Shown piece by piece: positions 36,301 through 49,399 of a DNA stretch of 64,000 bases. This DNA comes from Cycas panzhihuaensis. Taxonomy: Eukaryota; Cycadophyta. Where the stretch lies: NCBI GenBank assembly GCA_023213395.1, contig CM041465.1, forward strand, positions 15,810,001 to 15,874,000, written 5' to 3'. The notes beneath the pieces were generated by a model. The model ran no database searches, was not told the DNA's origin, and saw nothing but the letters and a program-made list of their open reading frames with translations. Every line of letters starts with the position of its first letter. The stretch's first letter is position 1. Made by a program: the position numbers and the translations under genes.

Positions 36301-39112
36301 TTCTGAACCCCAGGAGTTTATTTTTTCAATTGAACTTACCCCTCCCCATTTTAAGGAAGGGAATGTGATGATTGTGGAACAAACCATTGATGCAGACCTA
36401 GACATAGTGGATATTCCTAGAATTATCAAGTTGGGAGCTAGTTATACTCCTAAAGAGATCGCTCAGTTTAAGGATCTCTTCTATGAGTTCTACTCAGTTT
36501 TCATATACGACTATAAAGATATGCAAGGCCTTGACTCCCAAATTATTGAACACAACATTATAGTAATTCCTAGCATAAAACCCAAGTGATAAAAATAATG
36601 CCTTATTTATCCATGTGTCTCCATTGCCATTAAGCAAGAAGTGGAGAAACTATTAGGAGCTAGATTCATTGAGAGTATTGACTATTCTTAATGGGTCTCT
36701 AATATAGTTCCTATAGCAAAGAAGAATGGTACGATTTGAATTTACATTGACTTTCATAATGTTAATGATGCATATCCTAAGGACAATTTTCCTCTTCCCT
36801 TTCTTGATCAAATTTGGGATCAAACAACCAGTTTTGAGGTGATGTCTCTTATGGATGGCTTTTTAGGATATAATTAGATTTTTGTCATACCTCATGACTG
36901 CCACAAGACCACTTTCACCACTCCTTGGGGTACCTTCATTTATAAGGTAATGCCATTTAGATTGAAGAATGCTGGTATGATGTATCAAAAGGCTATGGTC
37001 CATATTTTCCACAACTTGAGTGGCAATATTATTGCTATTTATCTAGATGATATGCTTTCCCTTTCACGCAAGAGATCTAATAATTTGCATGAGTTGAGAA
37101 TCATTTTTAAGAGGTGTAAGAAGTACCTCTTATGTCTTAACTCTTCCAAGTGTGTTTTTGCCATTACATTAAGGAAAATATTGGGAAACATTGTTTCTCA
37201 AGATAGGATTAAAATTAATCCCCAAAAAATTGAGGCTATTGTCCAAGTGCCTCCCCTCAAGACCCAAAAGTAGATCAAATCCTTTCTAGGTAGGCTTGGT
37301 TTCCTAAGACATTTCATTGCTGATTTCACCATAGATGCTAAGCCCATCACTAATATTTTAAAGAAATATGTTAAATTATGCTGGACTCCTTGGTTTTCGC
37401 TCTAGTTCTTGCTCTACCAAGGTTCGATAAACCATTCATTTTATACACATTAGCTATAGAGGAATCTCTAATAGGGATTCTAGAATAAGAGGATGATTTT
37501 GGTAAGAAAGGACTATCTATTTTATTAGTAGGATCCTCGTGGTGGCTAATCTTTACTATCCTTTTCCTGAAAAATAGTGCCTTTCTTTAGTTTTTACCAC
37601 TAAGAAGTTATGCCACCACCTCATTAGAAATAAGGTCTATCTCATTGTTCAGTTAGATCCTATAAGGTATTTACTTACCAAGTCTAACCTTATTGGTTAG
37701 TTAGGTAAGTGGTCTTTGTTACTTAAAGAGTTTGATCCACAAGTGATTAATGGGAAATCTAAGAAAGGCATGATCATCCCTAAGATCATGGTAGATGCTC
37801 CTCTTCCCAATTCTACTTGTTAACCTATTGATGATTCCCTCATAGATGAATATGTCTTCCATATCCAAGGCATCCCTTCTAATGATCGTGGTATGGGGAG
37901 ATTAGATTGTACATTTATAATCAATCTTTTCCTTCTCTAGTTACTTTGAAGAAGAGAAGATGAATCTAAGCTACTACTAAGTAATACATTTTGCTTGATG
38001 AAAGCATTCTTTCGATGGAATTCTATTAAGGTGGCTCTCACCTGATGAATCATTAGTTACCTTGACAGATTCCCATGAAGGAACATGTAGTGGGCACTTT
38101 AGAAGATAGATAAATGGACCAATGTATTCTTTATATGGGTTATTATTAACCTACCTTGTTTAAAGATGCCTACTCTTACATTCGAAAGTGCCATAAATGC
38201 TAATCCCATAAAACTTTAATACACAAACCTATGCAAGAAATGAAATCAACAGTTTCACCTTAGCCTTTTTCCCAATGGGGTCTTGATCTCATTGGATAAA
38301 TCTTTCCAACATCTTCTAATGGGAATAAGTTTATTTAAACCATGACTGAATATTTTATGAAGTGGAGTGAAGCTATCTCATTAGTCTCTTCTACTAGGAA
38401 GATTGTTGCTATGTTTATATTTTAGCATATCATTTATAGGTTTGGGATATTGGATGTTATTATTACTAACAATGGAACCTTATTTTGTAATCCCCATGTC
38501 AATGAGTTTTGTAATAAGTTTCATATCACCCATAGAGTATCTTCCCCATATCATCCTTAGGCAAATGGCCAGGTGGAAGTATTTAATAAGATCTTAGCTA
38601 AGATAGTTGCTACCTCTCATAGGAATTAGCACTCATAGTTATTTCCAATATTATGGGCCTATAGGACCTCCACTAGGAATGCTACAAGTATGACACCATT
38701 TTCCCTTGTTTATGGTGTCAAAGCCATCCTTCCATTAGAGGTTGAAATTCCTTCCTTACAAGTCTCATTAAAGGAGTTTACTAACGAGTAGTTTCAAAGA
38801 GAAGCACACCTTTTGGAGCTTAAGAAATTAGATGAGAATTGTTTGTAAGCCTTGCAAAATAATATGGCATCCAAGGCTAGAGTTCAAGCCCCCCATGATA
38901 GGTAGCTTAGACCTAGAAAGTTCAACATTGGTGATAAAGTCCTAAAGTTGGAATATTTACATGATAGACAGCATAAATTTTCTCCTAAATAGATAGGACC
39001 TTTCTTAATAATTGAAGATCTAATTAATGGAGCTTATTAATTTTTGAGATAGGAAGGATTAAAATTTAAAAGGCCCATTAATTCTTAGTATTTGAGAAAA
39101 TTTTACGCCTAG
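36301..39112 (+). pseudogene. Gypsy reverse transcriptase, RNase H and integrase (family X, +)
   Basis: Reverse transcriptase begins about 36450 (EFYSVFIYDYKDM), with IYIDFHNVNDAYPKDNFPLP (36740), MSLMDGFLGYN, TTPWGTFIYKVMPFRLKNAG and the intact catalytic box IYLDDML (about 37040). FLGRLGFLRHFIADF follows, then a degraded RNase H (37380-37800). Integrase shows SYIRKCHKC (zinc finger), DLIG, DVIITNNGTLFCN (second catalytic Asp now Asn), ANGQVEVFNK (Glu kept) and a C-terminal DKVLKLEYLHDRQHKFSPK*IGPF block ending near 39112. Between RNase H and integrase there is no second RNase H. Many Gln-to-stop changes; inactive. Confidence 0.9.
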
Positions 39113-40108
39113 AATCATGCATATGTCCCCTCTATAATGAGGATAAACTACAGCTTTGAAGCCTTTTTCTTTGCCTAATGAGCTAAAACTATGGAAAAAT
39201 CCCTTTTCTTTCTAACTTCTTCTTGCTTTTACTAAGTGTTGTAGTGCTATTGTGACATATCCTACTCATAATTGTGTAAGTCTTTTTCTCTTTCTAGTAT
39301 CTATATTGATTGTGAGACTTCCATCACCATATTTGGATCTCTTTCTCTTTTGGGTTCCATACTCAAAGGAGAACTTATGCCCCCAACCTTATTTTACTTT
39401 CATCTCAAAAAGAGAAACGTCTTCATCAACTTTGAGTACTTAGTCGTTGATTTAGATTATACTTTTATTTTCTAGTTTGTTACCTAGGGGTTTCCTTTTT
39501 GGTCATATATCACCAATTGTTGATTGTTTTCATCATCCTCGGTACTCTTTATCAACCTTTCAGAGTAGATACTCATTCTTCCACCTTCCCTTCATGCTTA
39601 GAGACATCATGATTTTGATCTCATTTTTTTTTGCAGTTCATTGTTTAAGGAGATTGGTCTTTTTTATTTATTAGATTATGTTAAAAAGGATAAACCCTTA
39701 CTGTGTTGAGTAGGAAAGTTTCGTAGGTGGATGATTATGTTCCTTTTCTTGTAAAAAGTGGAAGTGGAACATTAAAAAAAAAAAAAATGTAAAAAGAAAT
39801 GAGAGAAAGTTTATCATTTTTATCCTCTTGTAATTCAGGGCAAGTCACATGATAACTTTGTCCCCACCTATCTATCTATAGGTTGGGTTCACTTGGATGA
39901 GTCATTTAGGATTTTTGGATCTAGCTGCTTGGGTCCACCTTGGCCTCAATTACAATTGAACCTTGCTTGGCACCTTATTATTTTTTATCATAATCATCGT
40001 ACTTACACTTCTTCTTCTTTCTTCATCATAGTCAGAGATCTACATTTATTATTATCTCCTTATTAATTAATTCCTTCACCCTCCTTATCGATCACATAGT
40101 CTCCAAGA
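39113..40108 (+). other. Noncoding stretch after Gypsy integrase
   Basis: T-rich sequence with an A14 run at about 39774-39787. Short open frames here overlap each other and match nothing I know. It separates the integrase end from the RNase H domain. Confidence 0.5.
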
Positions 40109-40532
40109 TTTGATCCTATTGTTCTAATGACATTAAGTATCTTCACTAATGGGGGTAGTAGGGGAAACCCAAGACTGTCTGCTTCTACTTAGGTGGTTTA
40201 TGACTAATCAGGAAGTCCTCTTCTTTTTATGGGATCTTTTATACCTAGGGTAACCAATAATAAAGTTGAATATCTTACTATTATAGGAGCCTTATTAAAT
40301 GTTTCTTATTTTTACCTTGGACCTATTACTATATATGCTGACTCTTAGATTGTAGTTTATTAATTGGTTGGGATGTACCAGGTTCACTCCCCACAACTCC
40401 TTCTTTTGAATTATTAGGCTTTGTCATTGTTATCCTTATTTACTTTAGTGATAGTTTAGTATACACCTCATTTCTTTAACCTTGAAGATGATGCTATTAT
40501 TTCCTTAATTCTTGATGATTATTTTAGTTGAC
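40109..40532 (+). pseudogene. Second RNase H domain (archaeal-like type), downstream of integrase
   Basis: One frame of about 130 codons shows the complete pattern: SIFTNGGSRGNPRLSAS (family FTDGGSRGNPG, first catalytic Asp now Asn), SGSPLFFMGSF, PRVTNNKVEYLTIIGALL (Glu kept), PITIYADS*IVVY*LVGMYQVHSPQ (Asp kept), YTPHFFNLEDDAIISL (final acidic pair kept). Most of its stops (TAG/TAA) fall where Gln is expected, for example DSQ and QLVG. This type of RNase H is known as an added domain in the plant Gypsy Tat group. Here it lies about 1 kb after the integrase of the Gypsy (+) element rather than between its RNase H and integrase. Confidence 0.85.
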
Positions 40533-40681
40533 CTTCTGTTGATAATACTTCTTTTGAAGATGCTTTTGGTGGAATGCAATTTGCTCATACACATCTTCAA
40601 TGAATTGGGACCACTTCATCAAATGTTATTGATAGATCCACTAAATATATTGAGGCTCATTGTGGATATGCTTATTCACTT
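40533..40681 (+). other. Junction between Gypsy RNase H and Copia B
   Basis: A plus frame continues (FEDAFGGMQFAHTHLQ, IGTTSSNVIDRSTKYIEAHCG, YAYSLLPSPLGVVNS) and runs into the Copia protease region. I cannot place the exact junction. Confidence 0.4.
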
Positions 40682-43600
40682 TTGCCTTCACCACTTGGAG
40701 TTGTAAATAGTGCCACCTCAAATATTTCATCGTGGATCATGGATACTGGAGCAACACAACACATGATTTGTCATCACCAGTTCTTTCAAGATTTTGAATC
40801 TGAAGTTCATGGTGTTATACACATGGCTGACAAATCATCTCAGCCAGTTGAAGGACTTGGAACTATTTGCCTAAAACTCCCACGCCTTCGAGATTTTACA
40901 CTTGTTGATGTTTTATATATTCTTGCTTTGAAGCAGAATCTACTCTCTTTGTCCACCCTTATCTCTCATGGATTTGATCTAAGTATAACTGCAAACAATC
41001 AAACTATCTATGTCATTCACCCTCCTTCAAATACCGTGGTTATGACCAAAATTCGTGATGGCAAACTTTTTTGCCTAAATGGCTCACAATCCTCTGAAGC
41101 CAACTATGTTGATGATGAATCTACTTTTACCACAACCCTGACTCCTCAAAAGTTGTCCCAAGTAGCCCTATGGCATGCTCATATGGGCCATATCAAAATT
41201 GATTGTTTAAGAGAACTACAAGCCACTCTTCCTGGTTTGCCTAAGCTCTCCTCTAATACCTTTAAATGCAAAGTATGTATTATTGCTAAATCTCAAAGAT
41301 AACCCTTTCCTCATAGTTAGTGGAAATCTATCCAACCTTTATAGCTTATACACTCAGATATATGCAGTCCTATGCCCATCCCTTCTCTCAAATAAAAGTG
41401 GTACTAAATTACTTTCATTGATGATTTTACCAAGAAAATATAGGTTGCTTTTCTTGCAAAGAAAGATGAAGCTTTTTCTATGTTTCAAGCTTTCAAGGCC
41501 TGTGTGGAAAATGAATATGGATTCAAGATCAAAATACTCAGGACTAAAAATGGTGGCAAGTACACATTCAATGAGTTTGAATCGTACTTATGTCAACATG
41601 GAATCAAACATTAGACCATTGTTGCAGGTACACCCCATTAAAATATAGTTGTCGAGTACATGAAAAGGACCATCATGAATATGGCTCATGCTATGCTGGT
41701 ATATAAAAATGCCCCTATCTATCTTTGGGCTGAGGCTATCTGGACTGCTATATATTGCATGAACACTATTAGTCCCTCCAAGATCAGCCCCTCTCCATAT
41801 GAAATGTGGTATAGACAAACCCCTCTATCTCCCACTTTAGAATTTTTGGCTCTACTTGTTATGCTCATATTCTGGAGGAACATAGAAATAAGCTCCAAGA
41901 TAGAACCATCAAAGGCATCTTTGTCGGATACCCTATGGACAAAAAGGGATACAAGGTTTTCATACCTTCACAACATAAAATCATCATCACTAGAGATGTT
42001 ATATTTGCGGAGACTAAAGATCAATTACTCAAACTTGACTCTAAGATGCCTTCATACCGATTTAATGATGCTACTAAATTTGATATCTAGATTCTAAAAT
42101 TTAGAGGGGGAGATGCTGAACAATTGCTTAAAATCTTGGAATATGACAATAGAGTCTCAGAGGATATAAGCTATGATTCCCAGCCAATGTGTATAGATCC
42201 ATCACAATCATTTGTGAATATCTAAGTTAACAAAGGTAAAGCCATAACAGAAGGATCATCTTCTCCAACATCTGTGGCTGGCCCATCTTCTCTAGTATCG
42301 TTAACTTCCTCCATGCCAAACATTTCACATGATCCTTTTCAAGATCAAAATGAAGACTAAGAAGCTGTGGAAATGAAAACCTCATTCCCAACTCAAGGTT
42401 TTCATGAAGCCTACCAACTACACAAGGACATGTGACCAGATGAGGTAGGCAAAACTGGCACTAGAAGTGCCCATAGAGCAAGGATGCATGAATCACTTTC
42501 TATTGAGCTTGAACCAAAAGAATTACACCTTGGTCTTAATGAAGATCCCCTAACGTACCAAGAACCTGTAAAGCATGTAGCTTGGAGAAATGCCATAAAT
42601 GAAGAGTACCAATCTCTTATCAAGAACGGTACATGGGAGCTTGTTGATCTACCACTTAGAAGAAAGTTAGTTCAAAATAAATGGGTGTTCAAAAATAAGT
42701 ACAGATCAGATGGCACCCTAGAAAAACACAAGGTGAGGTTGGTAGCAAAAGGATTCATGCAAAGGGAAGGCATCGACTACACTAAAATCTTTGCTCCTAC
42801 AACCAAGTGGCCTAAAATCAGAACTCTTATAGCCTTAGCTGCTCAATAAGGTTGGAAAATCCACCAACTCGATGTTAAGACCACATTTCTTAATAGGGAC
42901 CTTAAAGAAGAAATTTACATGGCTCAGCTAGAAGGATACGAGATTATCGGTCAGGAGCATAAGGTTTATAGGCTCAAAAAGTCATTCTATGGCCTAAAGA
43001 AAGCCCCTTGTGCTTGGTTTACCAAGTTTTCTGAAAGAATGAGGCAACTTAGATATGAGGTTTGTGACTATCAAGATATTAATGCAACATTATTCATCAA
43101 GCACCAAAATGATAAAGTCACTTACCTCTTAATCTTTGTGGATGACATGCTAATAATGTGAAATAGTGAATAGGTAATCAGCTAACTGAAGAAGGACCTT
43201 GCTAAAATTTTTGAATTGTTTGACCTCAGGTTGATGAAATATTACTTGGGAATTGAAGTAACTCAAAAGAATGGCAAAATCTTTCTCTCGCAATAAAAAT
43301 ATATCAACGATCTTTTGACAAAGTTTTAGTTAGAAGGTATTCGACTGGTGGATACACCTATGGATCCTAGTATTAAACTCTCAGTTGATGGTGACATTAG
43401 GGAGGAAGATGCAACACTCTACAAGCAACTTGCAGGTAGTCTCATCTATACTACTAACACAAGGCCAGATATTGCACACTCTATTGGCATTCTTGCAAGA
43501 TTCATGATAAATCCTAAGCAGAATCATTGGTAAGCTGCAATACAAGTGTTGAGGTACCTAAAGATGACTAGTAAATATGGTTTGTTGTATGAACCTAATG

Positions 43601-44090
43601 TAGAATTTAAACTTTATGTATACACAGACTAAGACTTTACTGGAGATAAAGACACAGGAAGATCTATGTCTAGGTATGTAACATTTCTTGGAATAGCACC
43701 AATATCATGGAGATCTAGATGACAGAAGATAGTTGCAGACTCAACTATTGAAGCTAAGTACATTGCTACTTCTAAGATAAGCAAGAATGTGATATGGCTT
43801 AGAAAATTATTAAATATATTAAATGCCACCCAAATAAGTTCTACTAGCCTACATGTAGATAATCAATCTACAATCTAGATGGCTAAAAATTCTATATTTC
43901 ATGATTGTACCAAACATATAAGTACAAAAGTCCATAGGATTAGAGAACTAGTTCATGATGGCACAATTCAATTGGAGTACTGACCCACAACAGATCAAGT
44001 GGCTGATATCTTCACCAAACCACTGAAGAAGGTGAAGTTTGAATAGTTCCAAAAGTAACTCGGCCTTAGGGCCTCCATCTCTGACTGATT
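40682..44090 (+). pseudogene. Copia protease-integrase-reverse transcriptase-RNase H (family B)
   Basis: The best-preserved Copia pol in the window. The protease is intact at its active site (WIMDTGATQHM, about 40733). The gag-pre-integrase zinc region follows (LWHAHMGHI, CKVCIIAKSQR). Integrase has LIHSDICSP and TFIDDFTKK, but ILRTKNGGKY where D-N-G-G is expected, so one catalytic Asp is lost. It ends with GIFVGYPMDKKGYKVF. Reverse transcriptase runs from 42590 (NEEYQSLIKNGTWELVDLP, VRLVAKGFMQREGIDYTK) to the intact LIFVDDMLIM (about 43130). YKQLAGSLIYTTNTRPDIAHS, RNase H (IEAKYIATS, LHVDNQSTI) and VADIFTKPL follow. Gag and 5' LTR are missing. There are about 15 stops and a few frameshifts. 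Confidence 0.93.
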
Positions 44091-44521
44091 GAAGGAGATG
44101 ATAATAGGACCATCATACTCTATCTCATTCATGAAAATCCCTTATGGGTGTGGAAGGACAAGAGTAAGTCTCTGCACTATCCCATTCATGAAAACCCCTT
44201 GTGGGCATGAAAGGATAAGGGTTGCATCATTTTAGAAAATCAGAACATGTGAAAACCCAAAGGGGCATGAGGGATGACCGAATGGTATATGGAGACTTAG
44301 TAGATTTCAGCTACAAAATTTATTATACTGATTGGCTATCTAGCTTCATTTAAAGAGTCGCCTGAGCCAGGTTAGTAGATTAGAAAATTTGTGGGTTTTC
44401 ATCCCCATAAGGGTTTCCCATAAAAGTGTCATAGTAGTTTTCTTTGTAAGAGGCTTAAATGAAGACCTCATAGGATAGAATAAAATAGGATGAAATGACC
44501 TTCTACCATTAAGGGGAAGAT

Positions 44522-44820
44522 TGAAAAGGGTTAATGTCACAAGGTCATTACATTAGTTGATTATTTCAAAAAAGGGTCTTAAGTGAACTTTAAATTAGAT
44601 CACTTAAGTGAAATGCAGTTTCATGTGCATTATGTGTAATTTCATTTCACCTAACTCTAATGCTCCCTCTGTCAATATAAAAGTAAAAGCTCAATGGAGG
44701 AGATTCATTCTTACCTCCCCATTTTGTAAGAGCTACTTTCTTTCTCTTAAGTCTTTCTTGCTCCCATGTTTGCCTTTGTGTTTAGTGCTTGGAGATGAAG
44801 GATAGATCCACCCTTTTCAC
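44522..44820 (+). repeat. 3' LTR of Copia B with polypurine tract
   Basis: A purine tract 'aaggggaaga' (44511-44520) precedes TGAAAAGGGTTAATG at 44522. The stretch 44091-44510 is the element's 3' untranslated region and contains three similar 'cattcatgaaaa.cccttgtggg'-type units. The right end is approximate, since the 5' LTR is not in the window; minus-strand Gypsy sequence is recognisable from about 44830. Confidence 0.6.
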
Positions 44821-44829
44821 CAATAAGGT

Positions 44830-45757
44830 CCAATCTCCATTGGGAAAAAGACTAAGGAGAGACATCCATATGCAATACCTCGGAAGGCTGATAGATCATG
44901 TTGGCATGCTCTTGGCATCGATGATAATGTTGAGTATAGACATGGGCATCTTTAAATAGGGTTGGCTAATAATAACCCATATGTAGGATTCATTGGGTCA
45001 TTGATTAGCCCCTAAGGTGGCCTTCACAAATGTCACTATGGTATTCAAGAAGAATTTAGTTAGTCTCCTATAGGTTAACATAATAAAGGAGTATACCATC
45101 AAATGATCATTTATATAATACATTCTTTATAAGGAAGTATTACCAAGTAGAGGCCCTCATGTGCATCTTGACCTTATCATTAGAATTAGCTAGATATTAT
45201 TGTTGGGTTAGATAGATAATTATATCATCGTACCATTTATTATTAGATAATGGATAAACATTAGTTTGCTAAAGAGCTAAAATAGGTTCATCAGGCAATG
45301 AATCATCAACTAAAACCTTAAGAGAGTTTGGTATGGAGGTGTTTGCTAACTATTTTGTGACTACCATGTCTTTCTTAGATTTTTGGTTGATAATCTTTAG
45401 ATCATACTCTTAAAGAGGGATTGGCCACTTACCAATCCTTCTCGTCAAGTCATATTGCATCATGAGATATCTCAAGGGATTGGATTAGACAATCACATAA
45501 GTGGTGTTACCTAAGAGGTAATGTCTAAAATTTTTGGTGGCATAAACTAGTGCTAATCATTCTTTCTTAGTTGGTGGGTAGTTTAACTTTGCTATCACTA
45601 AGGTATGACTAATAAAATAGACAACCCTCTTAGTTTTGGAGTCATCTTCTTGGGCTAACATGGTCCCTAGAGATTTATTAGTCATCAAAGTGTATAGAAT
45701 AAAAGAGTGGTAAAAAAGAGGAGGGGCTATAATGAGAGCTAAAATAAGGGCTCATTT
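44830..45757 (-). pseudogene. Gypsy RNase H and integrase N-terminus (family X, -; left part)
   Basis: Minus-strand frame from 45757 leftwards: ALILALI, FILYTLMTNKSLGTMLAQEDD, RVVYFISHTLVIAKLNYPPTKKE*LALVYATKNFRHYLLG (Gypsy RNase H), EYDLKIINQKSKKDMVV, SLPDEPILAL, then integrase start WYDDIIIYL, LIKNVLYK, DGILL and LEYHSDICEGH. This directly continues the reverse transcriptase at 50821-51700; Copia C was inserted between them. RNase H passes straight to integrase, with no second RNase H between. The left end meets the Copia B LTR. Confidence 0.85.
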
Positions 45758-46174
45758 GAAGTAATGTGATAATAAAACTTTAAACCATATAAAGAACAAA
45801 TAATATAAACAAGCCAAACACTCAATAAAGAACATTAGGAGATTTAGGTCTAAGCATAGACCTTTTATTAATCTAAGCAATAGCTAAAGAATTGCATAGA
45901 TGAATAAACCCCAACACTTCTTATTGACTCATTAAAGACTCATCCACTTCCATGTTACATGTGCTATTACATAAGAATATATAGACACAACATTATAAGA
46001 TACTACTTTACAATTTTACAATACAATGGGCATAAACAACAGGCTAACAAAGACCCCCATAAGACACTAAAAATTTTTTCTTAGGGGCTCCCATCTTTAA
46101 ACCCCCATACAAAGGGACTCAGGTGTAATGCTTATACCCATGTAATACTTGTAAATTGTTTAACATATCTAACA
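45758..46174 (-). repeat. 3' LTR of Copia C, truncated
   Basis: It aligns with 50283-50783 from 'gaagtaatgtgataataaaac' to 'catatctaaca'. Compared with its partner it lacks the outermost bases (starting TGAAGAGAAAACATAA) and an internal block of about 65 bases between two C-runs. Confidence 0.88.
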
Positions 46175-46187
46175 ATCTCCCACTTAT
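46175..46187 (-). other. Polypurine tract of Copia C
   Basis: The plus strand 'atctcccacttat' complements a purine-rich run directly inside the 3' LTR. Confidence 0.75.
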
Positions 46188-49150
46188 TAAGCACTTTACA
46201 AAAAACTTATATACATAACTATTTAATGCTAAAATCACAAACACTAATTGCATTTCTATGCCATCTAAATTTTTCTATGTTAATAATCTTAGTTAATGAG
46301 TCTTCAATATTCTCTTATGTAGTAATCTTCTGCAAATCCACCTTGTGATCTTAAACCATTTCTCTTAGAAAATAGAACTGCACATCAATATGCTTTGACC
46401 AAGCATGAAAAATGGGATTCTTTACTAGATACATTACACTTAAACTATCACAATCTATCCTCACATCATTCTACTTGAAGCTAATATCTATGCATAATCT
46501 TTGTAACCAAACCACTTCTTTATATGTATGAGTAGCTACTATATACTCTACTTCTATGATAGAAAGTGCCACAACTTGCTATCTTTTACTCATCCAACTA
46601 ATTGTGCCACCACAAAGGGTAAAAACATACCCACTTGTAGATCTTCTATTATCAAGATCTCCAGTCCAATCAGCATCAATAAAACCAACTTAAGTTCATT
46701 GTTCTACTCTCCATGGGATCTCTTTAATAGAAAATTCCATAGTCTAGTGTACCACATAGATACCTGAAAATCCTTTTCATAGCCACCTAATATACCCTGC
46801 CTCAGTTTGATATATACCTGCTAACTACTCCCACTACATGGGCAATGTTTGGTTGAGTGTGAACCATCACATACATCAAGCTACCAACTATACTAGCATA
46901 AGAGACAAATGCCATGTCTTCAACTTCTTGGTGAGTCTATGGGCATTATTTAGCTGATAATTTTAAACCAACAGGAAGAGGAATATTAACTAGTTTACTA
47001 TCCTACAACCTGAACCATTCTAACATTATCTCAATGTACTGTCTTTGGTTAAGCCAAACCTTCTTATTTTTTCTATCCTTTTTAATCTCAATGTCCAAAA
47101 TAAAATATGTAGCACCAAGATCCTTCATCTCAAAATGAGATACCAGTTGACCTTCCACAAGTTGATTTTATTTCATTATTGTTACCAACTAAAATGATGC
47201 CATCAGTATATAACACCATAATAACAAAATGATCACCAACCTACTTATAATAAACACAATGGTCTACTTTGTTATACATAAAGCCATCTGCTAATATATG
47301 TGAATCAAACTTCTGATACCATATCCTTGGTGATTATTTCAAGCCATATAATGACTTCTTTAACCTACACACCATATATTCTCTTTCCATGTAACTTCAA
47401 ACCCTTTAGGCTACAACACATAAATTTCTTCCTTGAGGTCATCATGAAGAAATATAGTCTTCACATCCATTTAATCAACCTCAAGGTCATAGGCAACTAC
47501 TATAGCTAATAAAGATCTAGTTGAAGTAACTTTTACAATAGGAGAAAATATCTCACTAAAATTTATTCCCTTGATTTGGGAATAGCCCTTTGCTACCAAG
47601 TGAGCTTTATACTTTTCTACAATACCATCTTCCCAAAACTTCTTCTTGAAGATTCATTTGTTATTAACATGTTTTCTTCCATTAGGTAGATCCACCAAAT
47701 CCCATATGTTATTTTTGTCCAAGGCTATCATTTCTTCTTGCATGGCCTTCATCCAAAGTTGGCTCTCTTTTGACTCTAGGGCCTCCAGAATAGTACCTGG
47801 ATCATTATCTGTAGTAGATAAAATAAAAGAGGAGTGACGAAAGTCTTTAGGAATATATATGTTAGGCTATCTTCTCTCACTAGTTGATCTCCTTAATATG
47901 TGAGGTTCTTAAGGTTGACCTACCTCTATAGCTGGTCCTTCCTCTTTAGCTAATTCATATTCTAATATAGAATCTTCACCCCTTACCTCAAATTATACCT
48001 TCTTAGAGTATTTCTCTTTTGGTTCTTCATCCTACTTTAGAGACTTAAACTCCTCTCTAAAGATAACATCATGGCTATATACAACTTTTTATGTTTCAAG
48101 GTTATAAAGATTGTACCCTTTAACACCATCACTATAGCTAATGAAAATAGTCTTTTATGCTTTAAAATCAAGCTTAGTCCTCTCCTATCTAGGAACATGC
48201 ATAAAAGCTTTACAATAAAAAACTCTAAGATGACCAAAAGATGGTTTCTTACCAGACCATACTTCTTCATGTGTTTTATATACTAAGGTAGTTGTTGGTG
48301 ATCTATTTATTAGCTAGCTTGTAGTCATCATAGCCTTAGCCCAGAATTTCTTCTCTAATCTGGTAGCATTGAGCATACTCCTTGATCTCTATAGCAAGGC
48401 CCTATTCATTCTTTCAATAACTCCATTTTGTTGTGATATATAGGGAATTATCTTTTGCCTTACTATCCCACACTGCTTATAGAACTACTTAAACTCCTTT
48501 GAGAAAAAAATCATCTCCATTATCAGTCCTTAGTACCTTAATCTGTCTGTCACTCTAATTCTCAACCAAGGCCTTAAATTATTTGAATTTATTGGAGACT
48601 TTAGATTTCTAACTGAGAAAGTATAACCATGTCTTTCTTAAGAAATTATCTATGAATGAGACAAAGTATTTAGCCCCACCCGATGAGGTGACATCAACAG
48701 GTCTAAAAGCATTGTTGTGCACCAATTATAGAATACCCTTTTCTCTCTTCAAGCTTGAAGGAAAACTAACCTGATTCTACTTTCCATACAAACAATACTC
48801 ATAGAAATTAAAATCAAAAGAGCCATTAATTCTAGATATGTCTTCTACCATACCTTTGGAGAATAAATCATGGAGGCTTTCTCTCTAATATGGCCCAATC
48901 TCTATTTCCACATCATAGTTTTATCAATAAGTGATATTTGAGTCCTACCTTCATTATTACTACTTTTTGTAATAGCCAGACTGTAACTTCCAGCACACAC
49001 CGTGCTTGCATCAATCTTGTATAGTATTCCAAATCAGACCCCTCTTATTAACACCAATGCTTCACGAACCATTCTGTAACTATCTTTATTGAAAATCACT
49101 TCTATTCCTACATCACCTAATTGACTAACAGATAATAAACTCATAGCTAA
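46188..49150 (-). pseudogene. Copia C integrase, reverse transcriptase and RNase H
   Basis: Minus strand, right to left. Pre-integrase region RLGHIREKA (48900). Integrase: AKYFVSFIDNFLRKTWLYFL (48650), IKVLRTDNGDDFFSKEF (48530), QQNGVIERMNRALL with the third acidic residue kept, PTTTLVYKTHEEVWSGKKPSFGHLRVF. Reverse transcriptase from 47800: AMQEEMIALDKNNIWDLVDLPNGRKHV, YKAHLVAKGYSQIKGINFSEIFSP, MDVKTIFLHDDLKEEIYV. The catalytic box near 47200 reads VLYTDGIILVG, so YVDD has changed. RNase H traces continue to about 46250. Stops are mostly Gln positions; inactive. Confidence 0.88.
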
Positions 49151-49180
49151 ACCATGAATATGACTCACACGAGGGATAGT

Positions 49181-49381
49181 TTAAACTCTTCCATCTTTAA
49201 ATTGAATCTTCACCCTTCCATGACCTATAATTTTATATGGGTATTGATCCCTAAGAAATACTTCACCTCCATAAATACTTGTATATTCATAAAACCATTC
49301 CCTATGGTGAGTAACATGAAGTGAAGCATTGGAGTTAATTAACCAAGACTCAACATGTGATAACTTACCTGAGGTTGCCAA
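49181..49381 (-). pseudogene. Copia C protease
   Basis: A 66-residue open stretch reads WLINSNASLHVTHHREWFYEY and FLRDQYPYKIIGHGRVKIQFKDGRV. It matches Copia protease (WLIDSGASFHVT..), with Asp and Gly of the active site both changed to Asn. Confidence 0.88.
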
Positions 49382-49399
49382 ATAAGCATTGCCATCAAC

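Noticed and set aside
39113-40108. Envelope-like ORF between integrase and the second RNase H
   Set aside because: No long frame, signal peptide or membrane anchor pattern holds. The open stretches are short, overlapping and T-rich by composition.
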